From Coturnix japonica (Eukaryota > Chordata > Aves > Galliformes > Phasianidae): a stretch of 64,000 nt of DNA. The notes below the pieces were generated by a model. It made no database searches, was not told the DNA's origin, and saw only the letters and a program-made list of their open reading frames with translations. A program made the translations under genes and the position numbers. The stretch spans positions 4,092,001 to 4,156,000 of the forward strand of contig NC_029532.1 of assembly GCF_001577835.2 (NCBI RefSeq). Reading direction: 5' to 3'. Position 1 is the first letter of the stretch; each line of letters starts with the position of its first letter. This document shows positions 1 to 11,200 of the stretch, piece by piece.

Positions 1-2301
1 GTCTGACAGCTTCAAAGAGACGGTGGGTTAACCAGGCAGTCCTTGTGCCCAAGCTAGGGAAGATTATATATCACTTTAGCCTGGCTGAATGGTGTTTTCT
101 CTTTAGGAACGCCATGTTTTCTTGAAACTCTAAACAGCATTCCTGTAATACATGTAAATCTATCTGCTCAAAGTCTGTATCCTGGGGCATGTAGCAGCTG
201 TGCCAGACTGTATTAAAGATCTTCAAAAACACTTTGGTTTGACTATAATGGATCTGTAGTGGCCAAACCTGCTTTCAGTTCATATAGATTTTTCCTAACT
301 GATTTTAGAGTTGTTGGCACAAAAGGGCCACTGCTTGGATATTTTGATGGCAGGCTGTTTTCTTCAGAAGAGTAATCCCAGCAAATTATGGTCTCTTTGT
401 TAATTGTAGGCCCTAGCAACTGCCTGCTGGTCCGTTCTGAAAGCAAAAAGGAGGCTTCTGATGGTAAGCAAAATCAATGAACAGGGAAAGAATCAAATGC
501 ATTTGAAGCTGAAAAGATTTCACCAAGATCTTGGTGAAATGCGAAGTCTTTGTGCAATAAGAATGAACTGAACTGCGTTCTTTCTTCTGTAGTGTGCTGG
601 GGTCCTGCCCTCATTTCTTTGTACCAGTGCAACATTGGTGTCTTACAGTTGTGAGTTTATTCTCACTTTTTCTTAATGAGAGGATTCAGAGGATAATGTT
701 CTCCATTTGTTATTCCTTCTCCTTGCTCACAGTGCTCTGAAGTGGTCTCAGTTGCTCTCTGAACTGCAGTTTGCCTGTGAGTGGGCTCACATGCTCTCTT
801 GCCTCCCAGTGCTGACCACTGCCTAGTTTGTACTTTGTGCATTTCCCTCAAACCCATTGCTTCTATAAGTACCGCAGCAGATGAGTTTGAGGACGTGGAG
901 AACAAGAAGCTGCAACTTCACAATCCCAGTTCTACCACAGGGACTGTGGTCTCTGGCAAGTGTTCACCTTTTGTCCCACAACTAGCTGGTATGACTGGGT
1001 TTGCCATGTGAGGTGATGCAAAGAGTAATGAGTACATTGGAAGATGTATTGCCATGCAGAATCACCATCTTAGGTATCTGGAATTTTTTGTGCTCGTTCC
1101 TGGCTTAGTCTGGAGATTACAAATAGTTGTTAAGGACTTGCCTGATTCACCTTCCATTTAATTCTATTTATTCTTCTCCTGAAAGAGTGGCTTAGAAGCA
1201 TAAAGATAGAAAGCTCAAGTAGTCCTTCAGGAAATCTGACGGGTAACTGTAATTCTACAGGTAGAGATATTCTTAAGCAGCTCTTCAGAGCTTTCTGGAA
1301 TGGCAGTTCTGACTTTGGTAGTTGATACAAAACAAGCTGCTAATTCTGTCTGAGAACTGAGACCTACTGATTTTTCCCTTCCTTGTGGCAGGTACCGGAT
1401 GGCTTTATCTCCCACTTCTACTCCGTATCGGAGCATGTCAGTCCTGTTCTAGCCTTTGGTTTTCTGGGACCCAAACAGCAGCTTGCTGAAGTCTGCAGTT
1501 TCTTCAAGGTAAGATGGTTTTCCTCTGCCTGGTCTGTGTGGGAGTCCTGCAGTCTTCTAGGTTAAAGCTACAGATGTGCTTTTGTTGGCTGGCTTTGACT
1601 GATGTGGTATTAGAAATCTGATTGTAGACAAGAACCTTCTAAACAATCCCTGGTTCTTGAGAAGATTTCTGAATTCAGATTGATGAGAATTCCCAATGCG
1701 ATTGACCGTGACTGATAGCAGTAAAATACGTAGTGAAATCAATTTGTATCATCAGTACTGGGGAAGATTTAAGGTGCATGTAATGAAAGAATATGTTGTC
1801 TGGGTGCATGTGATAATAAAAGTTACGTACTTAAAGTCTGTGGATAAAATCATGAGGTGCTGATGTTGCTTCCATTAAATGCTGCTATATGGTTATTGCT
1901 GTGGATATTGGCATTTCTTTAATGATTTTAGGAGCTCCGCTGTCCTCTTTCAGAGGTGTGAGAGGAGCTGGTCACAAAAGTGATATCCAGCCTGAAGCAG
2001 ATCTGCTTGGATAGCAGGCATACAAAATTCCTTATGGGATTGGTGGTGTTGGAAGGTGTGAAAGAAGGTCTTACTGTAAAACTTCCTTCTATCTTTGCAG
2101 CACCAGATAGTACAATATCTGAAGGACATGTTTGATCTGGACAATGTGAGATACACAACTGTGCAGCTGCTGGCAGAAGACATCTTGCAGCTGTCACGGA
2201 GGCGCAGTGAGATCCTCTTGGGATATCTGGGTACAGAGAGCTCCCCTGAGATGAATGGCACACTTCCCATTGAAAACGAGCTGCTGAAGGAGCTCATCTG
2301 A
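1..2301 (+). CDS. MIGA2: MIGA2 (mitoguardin 2), C-terminal exons, 5' part outside window
   Basis: Four coding segments are visible: 1-22 (ends SDSFKET before GTGGGT), 410-463 (ALATACWSVLKAKRRLLM), 1392-1508 (starts VPDGFISHFYSVSEHVSP) and 2101-2301 (starts HQIVQYLKDMFDLDNV, ends KELI then TGA). All junctions are GT-AG and in phase 0, giving about 130 C-terminal residues. The segment matches the conserved tail of mitoguardins as I remember it (SEHVSPVLAFGFLGP; RYTTVQLLAEDILQLSRRRSEILLGYLG). Mitoguardins sit in the outer mitochondrial membrane, support fusion and lipid transfer, and bind ER VAP proteins through an FFAT motif. The membrane anchors and FFAT motif lie upstream of this window. MIGA2 is chosen over MIGA1 because of its position next to DOLPP1 and CRAT. 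The 410-463 exon is only 54 nt, so ORF-based calling misses it. Confidence 0.9.
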
Positions 2302-5300
2302 TGGTAATCAAAGGAGGAAAACAGTTTTGTACAAGGACTTCTTTCCTCATAGAATTGGATTAAACTACCTGCAATGGTCGGTGGTGGCCACAAGACTATC
2401 TCAACACACAGCAGCCTGCTGGGACCTTCTGCTTTCTGTAGCCAGTACTGTTTGCTGGGATGGATCCAGGACCACTTGCCAGCTTATGGTTTGAATTTTG
2501 TCTTTGTTCCACCCTTCTGTACCTGTTATTATTTTTAACGTGTCAGATAAATCATGAACTGAAGGGACTGAGACTTTTACCCAGTTCTCTCGAATAGGGC
2601 AACCCATGTACCTGTTTGGCCTATGTGTTATCTGGCAGGTGGTTCTAGATTCTTATGGTTGTGTTGGAGGGGCAGGAACATCACTGGTAAATTCTCCACT
2701 TGAACCTTGGCTTCTCAAAGAGGTTTATGTTGCTTTGGGATTTCTATTACAGTTATTTCTCTGCTGTGTTCCTACAGACATTGCTGCTGATTTGACTTCA
2801 CATATTTTAACACACGCAATGTGCAAAATTGCTGTTTTTTTTTTCCCCAGGGAGGAAGTAGTAGTTCTGTAAAGCACTGAAGTAAAACGTGGACTTTTGT
2901 ACCCAATCCGTAACTCTGAGGAAGCTGGTCTGTTCCCTCCATGTTGCTGTTCTTTGCAGGCCAGATGACTTGCTGTGCTGTGGTCATCTTTCCTTAGGAG
3001 ATGGCTGAGGTCTGTGTTTGCCCTAAAGGCAAGCTATTGTGAGGAGGGGGTGGATTTGCATCCTGCCTGTACACGCACACAGTCTTTAACATCCATCAAA
3101 GTGCCTTGCTGTATTTCAGAATTAGCCAGCAGCAGTCCTTGCTAGGTGAGAGGAATGCAATGTGAAGTACACAAGCGGAGGGAACTGGTGTAGCATGGTG
3201 CCTGCTCCTATTAGGCACAAGGCCAGAAGACAGGTGGATGTTGGATGTGACATTCAGAAGAGACTGTGCGGGTACTTGGAGAGCTGGGATCAAGCTGCTA
3301 GAGAGGAAACCTTTTCTTTATGCTTTGTTTATCCTAAGAAACACAGTATCATTTTGGTTATACAGTAAATGCATGTGTATATAGTGCTGAGATGGGTTCT
3401 TATCATGCAATGTGATACTGACTGCACAGCTGGCACCCGAAGTCTGGCTGGATCATTCTCTGGGTAGGAGATCAGGTTAGGAAAGCACTGTTTGTGTGTG
3501 CTGGACTTGAGAAATGTGTGGGTTTTGTGCAAGGTTTGCAATGATGTCCTGAGTCCTCTGTGACTGTAATGCTGCTGATGAAGGCTGAAGGTGCAGTCTG
3601 TCCTTTCTCCTGTTTTTGTCCACATAGGACTCAGAGCAAGGAGGTATTTGGGGAGAAGAAAATGGAGACTTGAACAAAAAACACAAGATTCACTGTTGTT
3701 TGTTTGTTTTTCCCCTAGATTTGTTATCCCTTGTGTCTATCCCAGGTAAAAGTGCAAGTCTGACCTATAGTATTGTGGGTGGGAGGTATAATGTAAGAAC
3801 CTGGGGTTTCCATAGGAATGGAAAATCAGTATGTGCACTTAGAGAATACAACTTTTCTTCCTCTTTAGAAACCTTATGTGGCTTCTGCTGTTAAAAGCAG
3901 GAAGTAAGCAGGGAACAAGTAAACAAGAGGATGTAAAAGGCATAAATAATGCTCCCAGGATGCTTGCAAGAGGGCAAGAGTAGAGCATGTAACATCTGTT
4001 CTGTAAGCACATCAGACTGATGTGGCTTATCCTGGAGACAAGATTAATGCAATAAACAGGACAACGCTGAAGCAGAAGTAAGGAGCAGCTGAGCTGAGTG
4101 AGGCTGCATTAAATAAACTGTTATGGGAAGCATTTAAGAGAGCAAATGAAATGAGGAAAGGTCTCTGAGGTGCCTTGCTTCTGGCAGAATATACTGTGAG
4201 GAAACAGAGGATGTTGTATTAGTGTGACATGCCTGTTGTATGTACACCGTGATTTGAATGTATGTTAAATTCTGGAAGCAAGTTGCTTTGCCAAAAAATA
4301 CTTTAGTGCTTTATGCTCTTGTAATGGCAGGTTTGTAACAGAGTAACTTCAGCAGCTTTGTGTAGTGGTTTAAGGATGCTATAATGTTTAGTTCAGTGTA
4401 ATAAGATAGACTGTAAATTTAAACAATCAGTGCTATTCATTTCCGATTTTTGTGCTTTATGTATATTTATTTACTACTTTGGGTGCCTTTAGGCCTTGGT
4501 GCTCGGGGCAGCCTGCCTGCTTTGTGTATGGATGAGACCACTGGTGGCTCACATCACAGGGGAGGACACTACAACAGGGTCCTTATGAAGCAAATGCTGA
4601 CTTGCATTGTAGCTTCTGAAACTATGAAATTCCTAATCAACGACATGGAAGAAAGATAGTTTTATTACAGTTTTATTCTCTTGCTTAGCCCTTATTCCAA
4701 GTGGGATTTGCTGCCTTTGCAGGGGGTTGAAGATGGATGTTCCTGAAGAACATCTGCAGCTTTTTGAAGCTTGAGTTCTTCCTCTCCACCTGCCAGCGCT
4801 AAATCCTTCCTGCTTAAGCCAAGCATGTCTGCTGAGACAAACTGTTTTGCCTGGGGAGAATGCTACGCTTTCCTACATCCCTCTGACCCCCAACTCCTAT
4901 TTCATCGCTGCCTGATCCCAATGTGTCTTTAGAGGAAATGCAAAACATCCTCGCCACCTCTAGGTGGTACTGCTGAGACCAGTGGGTTCACAGCTCTGAC
5001 CTGAGGGGAGTTCCCTAATGCATTCGGTTCCTTTTAGATTCGAGCTGAAGGAGCTGGGGCTCCTTCCACCCATCCCTTCTAGATCAGGGTTATGCCTGAG
5101 CAGCTTCATAAGGGAACAGCAGAACAACATTTTCCCTAGCATACTGTGTTTAGCAAAGGAGTCCTTTAGTCTTAGTAGTAGATGAGATATGTATTTGGGT
5201 AGATCTCATGAGATATTTGCCTCTTTTATTACGCACTCTTTTTCTTAAGGGGTTAAAATCATTCTCTGCTGACACTTAGAAGATTTGAAATGGCTTAGCA

Positions 5301-5800
5301 GCTATGAAATAAAATCCTTTACTGGTTTCTGATACTTAAAACAGATTTGCATGACTTTCAGTTTCTACATGGGAGTTGTAACAAGCTTCACTAGTGCTTA
5401 AAGTACATACTCAGTACTTCAGTGTGTATGTACTAAACTGAATGGCTCTATGATCTTTAAAGCAAAAGCATATTAAAAACTGAGGAAAATCTGCCTTGTT
5501 TTATGTACAAGATCAGCGTGGCTTTGAGGAGCATGACTTGTGCTGTCTTAGACAAGGATGTGGGAAAAGCAGGATTCTATTTACCCTTTTTCAGTTCAAC
5601 GTTCCTCTGCCATATCTGAAACTAATGAATGTAAACTTGTGCCTATTTTATTTTCTTGATGTCCTAAAGGTGTAAATATGTGTTTTGCTTCTTTCTTTCT
5701 TTCTTTCCTTTGTGGCTATATTTTTTTCTAACACCTCTAATCTTAGGATGTGGGCATTCCAAGTTGAATAAGTCAAATAAAACTTTCCTTCACCATCTTG
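2302..5800 (+). other. MIGA2: Probable MIGA2 3' UTR and flank
   Basis: No coding exon is recognisable after the MIGA2 stop. AATAAA signals occur at 4051-4056 and 5776-5781. The second is followed by a T/G-rich stretch typical of a cleavage site, so the 3' UTR may run about 3.5 kb. Only transcript data would tell which signal is used. A short (TTTC)n run lies at 5689-5709. Confidence 0.4.
5776..5781 (+). terminator. Candidate polyadenylation signal for MIGA2
   Basis: AATAAA followed within about 25 nt by a GT-rich stretch (ttggtttttgttcttg). It is the last strong signal before the DOLPP1 promoter. Use is inferred. Confidence 0.4.
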
Positions 5801-6575
5801 GTTTTTGTTCTTGACCTACCTAGAAAAACCTGCTAGCAGCTGGAACCTCAGTTTCCAATACAGGTGGCAGTTGTGGCAACACCGTCCACACGAGAGCAGT
5901 AGTATAAAGTATAAAGCGAAGTTCCTTTATCTTAGAGTCAAAATGCTAAAGTCAGAGAAAGTAAATTCTCATGGGTTTGTCTGTATGAAATTCTACTCAA
6001 TAGTTTACCCTGAGATTAAGAGAGCTATAAAAGAAACATGACAACTTGCTGTACTTTGAGCAGTGGGTGAAAACTCCAGGGATTCATTTTTTTTTGGATT
6101 TAATTCTTTTTCCCTTGGTGGTTTGATTATGTTTACATTTATTGTGCATAGGCTAACGGGCTGCGATAGTGATAAGAGACAGTAAGGAGCAGAATCTCTT
6201 AGACATTGTCCAGCTTCTTATAGTATCCTTATCAGTCTCCCATCCTATGTGAAAGAAAAGCAAAGACTGTGGGCTGCTATCAGAGATGACCATCTGCTGA
6301 GAGATGCAGCAAACTCATCTCATTCCTCTGAGGCAATTACAATGTGTTTAAATACTTTCCTTTTCGAGTGACACAGAAAATAGATTGAATCAGATAAGTC
6401 ACTTGCTTCCACAGTGATTGAAATTCCATCCATATGCTTAAAAAAAGCTTCTGTTGGCATTAATGCAAGCCTGTCATGAGCTGTGATATATGCAAATATA
6501 ATGTTCATGAATAGGAGAACTTCTGTCTCTTACCACACCCAGCACGTTAGGTAGAAGAGTTAAAAAGGAGTTTAC

Positions 6576-6789
6576 CTTGGTTTCCATGGTGTCAGACTGT
6601 ACACTCATTACATCTTCAGAGCAGCTTTGTGCTTTCTTACGCTGACGGAACGGAGCAAAGGCTGCTCTCTGTATTGACACTTTCTTCTTATCTTCAGGAA
6701 GGAGTGGGTGAATACAGCAATGAAGCCCACAATTTGCAGTACTTGTCATGGTACATAGATCAAATGTAATCCACTCCGCCAGCACAACT
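6576..6789 (-). CDS. Unrecognised candidate coding exon, minus strand
   Basis: On the minus strand a pyrimidine-rich tract (ctcctcctttccctgctcttg) and an AG precede an open segment that reads VVLAEWITFDLCTMTSTANC, then CCIHPLLPEDKKKVSIQR, then SCSEDVMSVQSDTMETK, and ends exactly at an AAG|GTAAAC donor. Codon choice looks protein-like, but I recognise no family. The open frame begins upstream at 6833 and continues past the donor to 6474. The next acceptor-like site (6480) would add only a few residues before a stop. It could be an exon of a divergent gene sharing the DOLPP1 promoter, a decayed exon, or chance. Confidence 0.22.
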
Positions 6790-6876
6790 CTATATTCAAG
6801 AGCAGGGAAAGGAGGAGAATTATTTAGCTCCAATAGTGAAGGCAGTAAATCGCTCCTGCTGCCTTATATCACTCTC

Positions 6877-6975
6877 CTATAACACAATGAACTTCTGCAG
6901 TAAATATCTTCTTTCTTTATCAAAATAACGAGTCTTCGATGCTATTTTTCTTGCTATGACAGGCTCGGTGCCAAC
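6877..6975 (-). CDS. Unrecognised candidate coding exon, minus strand
   Basis: The minus strand shows a good acceptor (aaaagccttttcag) followed by 32 open codons starting VGTEPVIARKIASKTRYFDK and ending in TAG. The charged, well-spaced composition looks like real protein. No clear donor is seen, so it would be a terminal exon or one with a weak GTGTTA donor. It lies just upstream, in minus-strand order, of the 6576-6789 candidate. Family unknown. Confidence 0.18.
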   Translation of the reverse strand, partial: VGTEPVIARKIASKTRYFDKERRYLLQKFIVL

Positions 6976-7439
6976 CTGAAAAGGCTTTTAAAATGAGCTG
7001 GATATAATCGTTATTGGAACACCACAGGATGCGTTTAGCCCAGCCTGTGTCCTGAGGTGAAGAAAACAACCCAACCCTTTCCCTGTCTCTTGCCTATGTG
7101 TATGGCTGCTTATGTTTATGGCTTCCTATGCTGCTCTCAGGTTCTTTTTGTCTTTATTTTTAACTGGAATTAATTTAGTTTGCTTTGAGCTATGTTTGCC
7201 TTTTAGGAGCTGGTTTTGCATGTATTCCCTGCTCTGTCCTCAGTCTCTCCAGGTAAGCTTTGCTCTGTGATTTTGATCGGGTTTGCAATGGGGGGAACTT
7301 ATTATCCCTAATAAATACACGAATTTTCCACACAGCTCACACTTTGTGCAGCACCGAGTGAGGCGTTATGCCTCCAAGCAGTGAAATAACGCAGTGCAGC
7401 TGCATCAATCTCGGTTATAACAGAACAGTGACCTCTTAC

Positions 7440-8250
7440 AGGCCTTCCCCCCACACACAGGGCCGGCCCGTTGCTCGTCGTGCTGTGAGGAGCCCAGCGG
7501 TCCCTTTAAGACCCCCCGCCATTACGCCCCTTCCTCAGCCCCCCGCGCCAACCTCCACAGCTGATTGGCTATAGAGGGTTGCAATGGAAGCTGGTGATTG
7601 GCTAATCTGCATAGCTCTTCCCTCCAATGAGGAAAGAGCATGAGGCCCGCCTTTCTCTCCATTGGTTTTCCCGCTACCTGCGTCCCCATCCCATTGGGCG
7701 GCGATGCAAGCAGCCTATTGGCTCTGCCACTCCCCGGGTTCGATTTTTAATTGGGTAGCCCTGGGTTGGCCGGCACCTCACCTGTCTCTCATCATCATTG
7801 GCTCGCTACTCACATCTCCCCCGCCCATTGGTCGCACCGCCCCGTAACTGCTCCCCAATTGGTTGTTGCGGCCCGGCCCGGTATCCGGGTAAGATGGCCG
7901 CAGTCGGTGAGTGCTCGCTCCCCGCTCCGTGGCGGCCGGTGTCCCTCACTCACGTCGAATATCCCGCAGGTAACGCTCCGCTTCGTCCCCGCCCGAACCT
8001 CCCCGCCGTTATTCTTAATGGCGGGCCCCACCCGCCGCCCCACGGCACCTCATAGGGCCGGGCTGGCGGCTGCCAAATAGTGAGCCATTGACTGGGCGCC
8101 TGCAGGCGGCGGGGCGCGCGTGCGCACTGAGGGACGGTGGGTCTTGCTGCGAGATAGTGAGCCTAAAGGGGGGACTCGGCGCATGCGCATTGTGCGGGGC
8201 GCTGTGCCTATGGGGCTATGGGGATGGGGTCCTGGCCATGTAGTGCAGTG
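7440..8250 (+). promoter_or_regulatory. CpG-island promoter of DOLPP1 with CCAAT-box array
   Basis: G+C- and CpG-rich block around the DOLPP1 start codon, without a TATA box. CCAAT or its complement ATTGG occurs at 7564, 7597, 7624, 7661, 7693, 7717, 7750, 7797, 7827 and 7855-7862 (the last is the palindrome CCAATTGG). Spacing is mostly 24-37 bp. Such boxes bind NF-Y. A YY1-type AAGATGGC overlaps the start codon at 7892-7899. The island continues into intron 1. Confidence 0.85.
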
Positions 8251-11200
8251 GGGCTATAGGGCCCGGCCTTACTGCCACCCCTCAGTGCGGTTAAGTGAAG
8301 CCGTGAGGTCTCGGTGTGGTGCTCTGGGGGCTCCTCAGGTGCTTTGAGCTGTGCTGAGGCAGGAAGGTATAGCAGCACGTTAAGCATTAGGGTGTCAGTC
8401 TTAACTAACCTTTGAGCTGGTCAAAGTCTGACCGACTACTCAGCAGTGTAGTACCTAAAGCTGCTTTATGTGTTTTCCTTCACCCCCTTCACCTTTTCCT
8501 TTGTGTTCTTCTGCTCCCCTGCTTCTCAAGCATCCCACTAAGCTAAGGAGAACAGAGGGAATCTTTCCTCATAGCACTCTGTCTCCTCTCTATCTGAACC
8601 TGGCAATGCACGGTGTCCTGTGTGCTCCTCCTTGGGCTGTGTTGGGAAATAAAGGTTGAAATCTGAAGGTTTGGCTGTGCAAGGGTCACCCGACAGACCT
8701 TAAGGAATCATAGTCATAGAATCATTTGAGTTGGAGGAGACCCTGAATGGGAAAAGGACCCTTGAGGTATGTGACAAGATGATTATCTCCTCTCATCATT
8801 GACTGTTTTATCTACAGGCCAGTGCAGAAGGTGATTGTGTGGGGCAGGTAAATCATAGCCAGCAAAGGGCTCTGCGGTACAGGGAAGAGCACTGTGCTGG
8901 GCTTGGGTCAAATAAGTGATTCCAGAAGCCCAAAAACACAGTGGACTGAAAGAATAAAACATTTCCAGGTGGTCAAAGTTTCTTCATCCACACTGATCCA
9001 GAGAAATGCGTTGCATGAAGGTGGTCAGGCTGATGTTTTGCCTTGGATTTAAGGGAAGTGATCTGACTTTATTTAGAAAGCTGTTATGTTCAGTCTGTGT
9101 AGGGCTTAAGTCCAGATCCATTAAAGCTGCTAGGTAATATATTTATAAAATAATGATGAGCGGTATGGTTCGGTACAGTGGAATTGATGTAACCTTGTGC
9201 TGACAGAGTGGGGTCAGAATGAGAAATAGATCCTGCTTTTACCAACATAAATTATTAAACTCTTGGCACGTCACGTCCCGTCGTGTGACAAACTCTTGCT
9301 CTTGGCTGAGCCCTGGGGCTGCTGGCCTGGCATGCAGTGAGCTGAGCCATGGTGGCAACTGACTCTTCAAATCTCTCATCTTTAAAGACTTCCAGCACAG
9401 AGCTGCTGTTGTCCCAGCTTTTGTCTGCAGCGAGTGAGTGCCCTTCCACTGCGATCAGCTGAAAACTGCTGTTTGTCTGACAGAGGAAGCCTGTTCATGG
9501 CCTATCTGCTAGTGGCTGTGGAAGGGGCAGGTGCCTCCAGAAGGGTGCTCATCTTTCCTGCCTTCCTCTAATGTTTCCTTGTCGATGCAGGTACTTCAGA
9601 TGTGTGTTCGAGGTGCTCGGGTGGCTGCACGGCCTTTGGGGCTTCCTGCAGTGTCAGCTTTGAGGAACAACCTGCTAAAATGATCTGCAAACGGATGGAG
9701 GGATGGCATTTTTGGGAAGCTAACTGAAAAATCAGTGGTAGAAAACATCAAAATCAAAGCTAGAGAAAAGGTGAAAGATGGCGATGCTACTTGGCAATGC
9801 ATTAAAGCATGCTGCTGGAGAGGATGCTCTATAAAAATGTCCTGCTGTCACTTTGCATTGCAGCAACTGTGCTTTTGTTGAGACCAAGGGATCATTTGGC
9901 ACAGTGTCCAGTCCCTGGCAGGTGGGCAGGAGTAATGCTCCTTCTGTATATCTTCCAGTAATGAGTTGGTGATTGCATCGGGATTGTGATGTCCTTTAAT
10001 GGCTTCGTAAAAGCTGTTCTCTGATTTTGTCTAATTGCTCTTTGAACCCATTTCCACTTTGGATCTCTACAGTACCAATGGCACTAAGATTTGTAATAGC
10101 TTAAGGTTTTTTTTCCTGCTTTTAAGCCCGCTGCTCAGTAATTTCATTGAACGCTCTCTATTTCATGTGCAGTGAGATGTAACAAATGTTTACCATTTCT
10201 CTGTATCATACATGAGCCAGTTCCTTTTCACTTGAAAACTGGAGCTCCTCGATACATGTGGCTGCCGTTCCATTACTGTTATCTCCATCCACTTTTCATT
10301 TGCCTTTGCTATGTTTGCTGTTACAGTGCATCAAGAATCACAGAATTTTGGGTCAGCAACTTCTGACTCTTAAAATGTTCTCCTTGGTTTTTGGACTGCT
10401 CCAGAGCAGTGGATGCTACTCAGAAGGTATTGACTCATGCTAAGCTGGAGGTGATTTTTTAACTAAACTAAAAGCCACTGCTGTGTGTGTGTAATTAGGG
10501 TTGGGTTTCTTTCCCTGTGCGTTACTTTGCATGGGACTTAAAACACATCTACAGGGACTTCCTGCCTGTGGGGTGAGTTTCGCTGGAGGAGAAACACAGA
10601 GTCCTTTGGTTCAGCTGGGATCCTTAAAGCTTTGGGTCTTTTTCACATTGGACAAGCAGTGAGGAGTGAACCCTGCAGTGGCAAACCCTATATCTGCAGG
10701 ATGGCAGAGAATCTTCCTGTTTGCTATTGTCAGGCAGAAGTGGAGAGACAAGTGGGCAGAGCTGGCTGAGAATCAGCCTGTGATGCTCCTATAAGCACAT
10801 CTGTGCTGCAGGCCCTTGCCCTGTGTTCTGCTCGGGGTGGAAGCTCATGAACTGGGGCTCATCTCACACCTCAGTATTTCTTTGCAACCCAGTGATTTGG
10901 TTCCTTCAATGCTGGGTTTTACGTTCAGTCTTTCTGCAGAAGTTTAATGTCTGTGTGTCTCATGGTGTAGTTTAAAGCCTCCTGAAAATGTTCTTATTGT
11001 TCCACAGCTTGTGACAGCAGGATATGTTCAAGCAGAGGAAATGGAAATCAGACATGAATACTTACTGGTGTCAATGCACGTGAAACAAAATACACCGTCT
11101 GTCTGCGCAGCTTGCACCTCAACCAGCAGCAGTGCCACGAGTAGATGCCTCAATAGGAAGCCGCAGTGGTAGAGCCAGGTCTTGTGGTAGGATGTGGGTA

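Noticed and set aside
10330-10360. agaatcacagaattttgggt resembling a CR1 tail
   Set aside because: Too short and too diverged to support a call.
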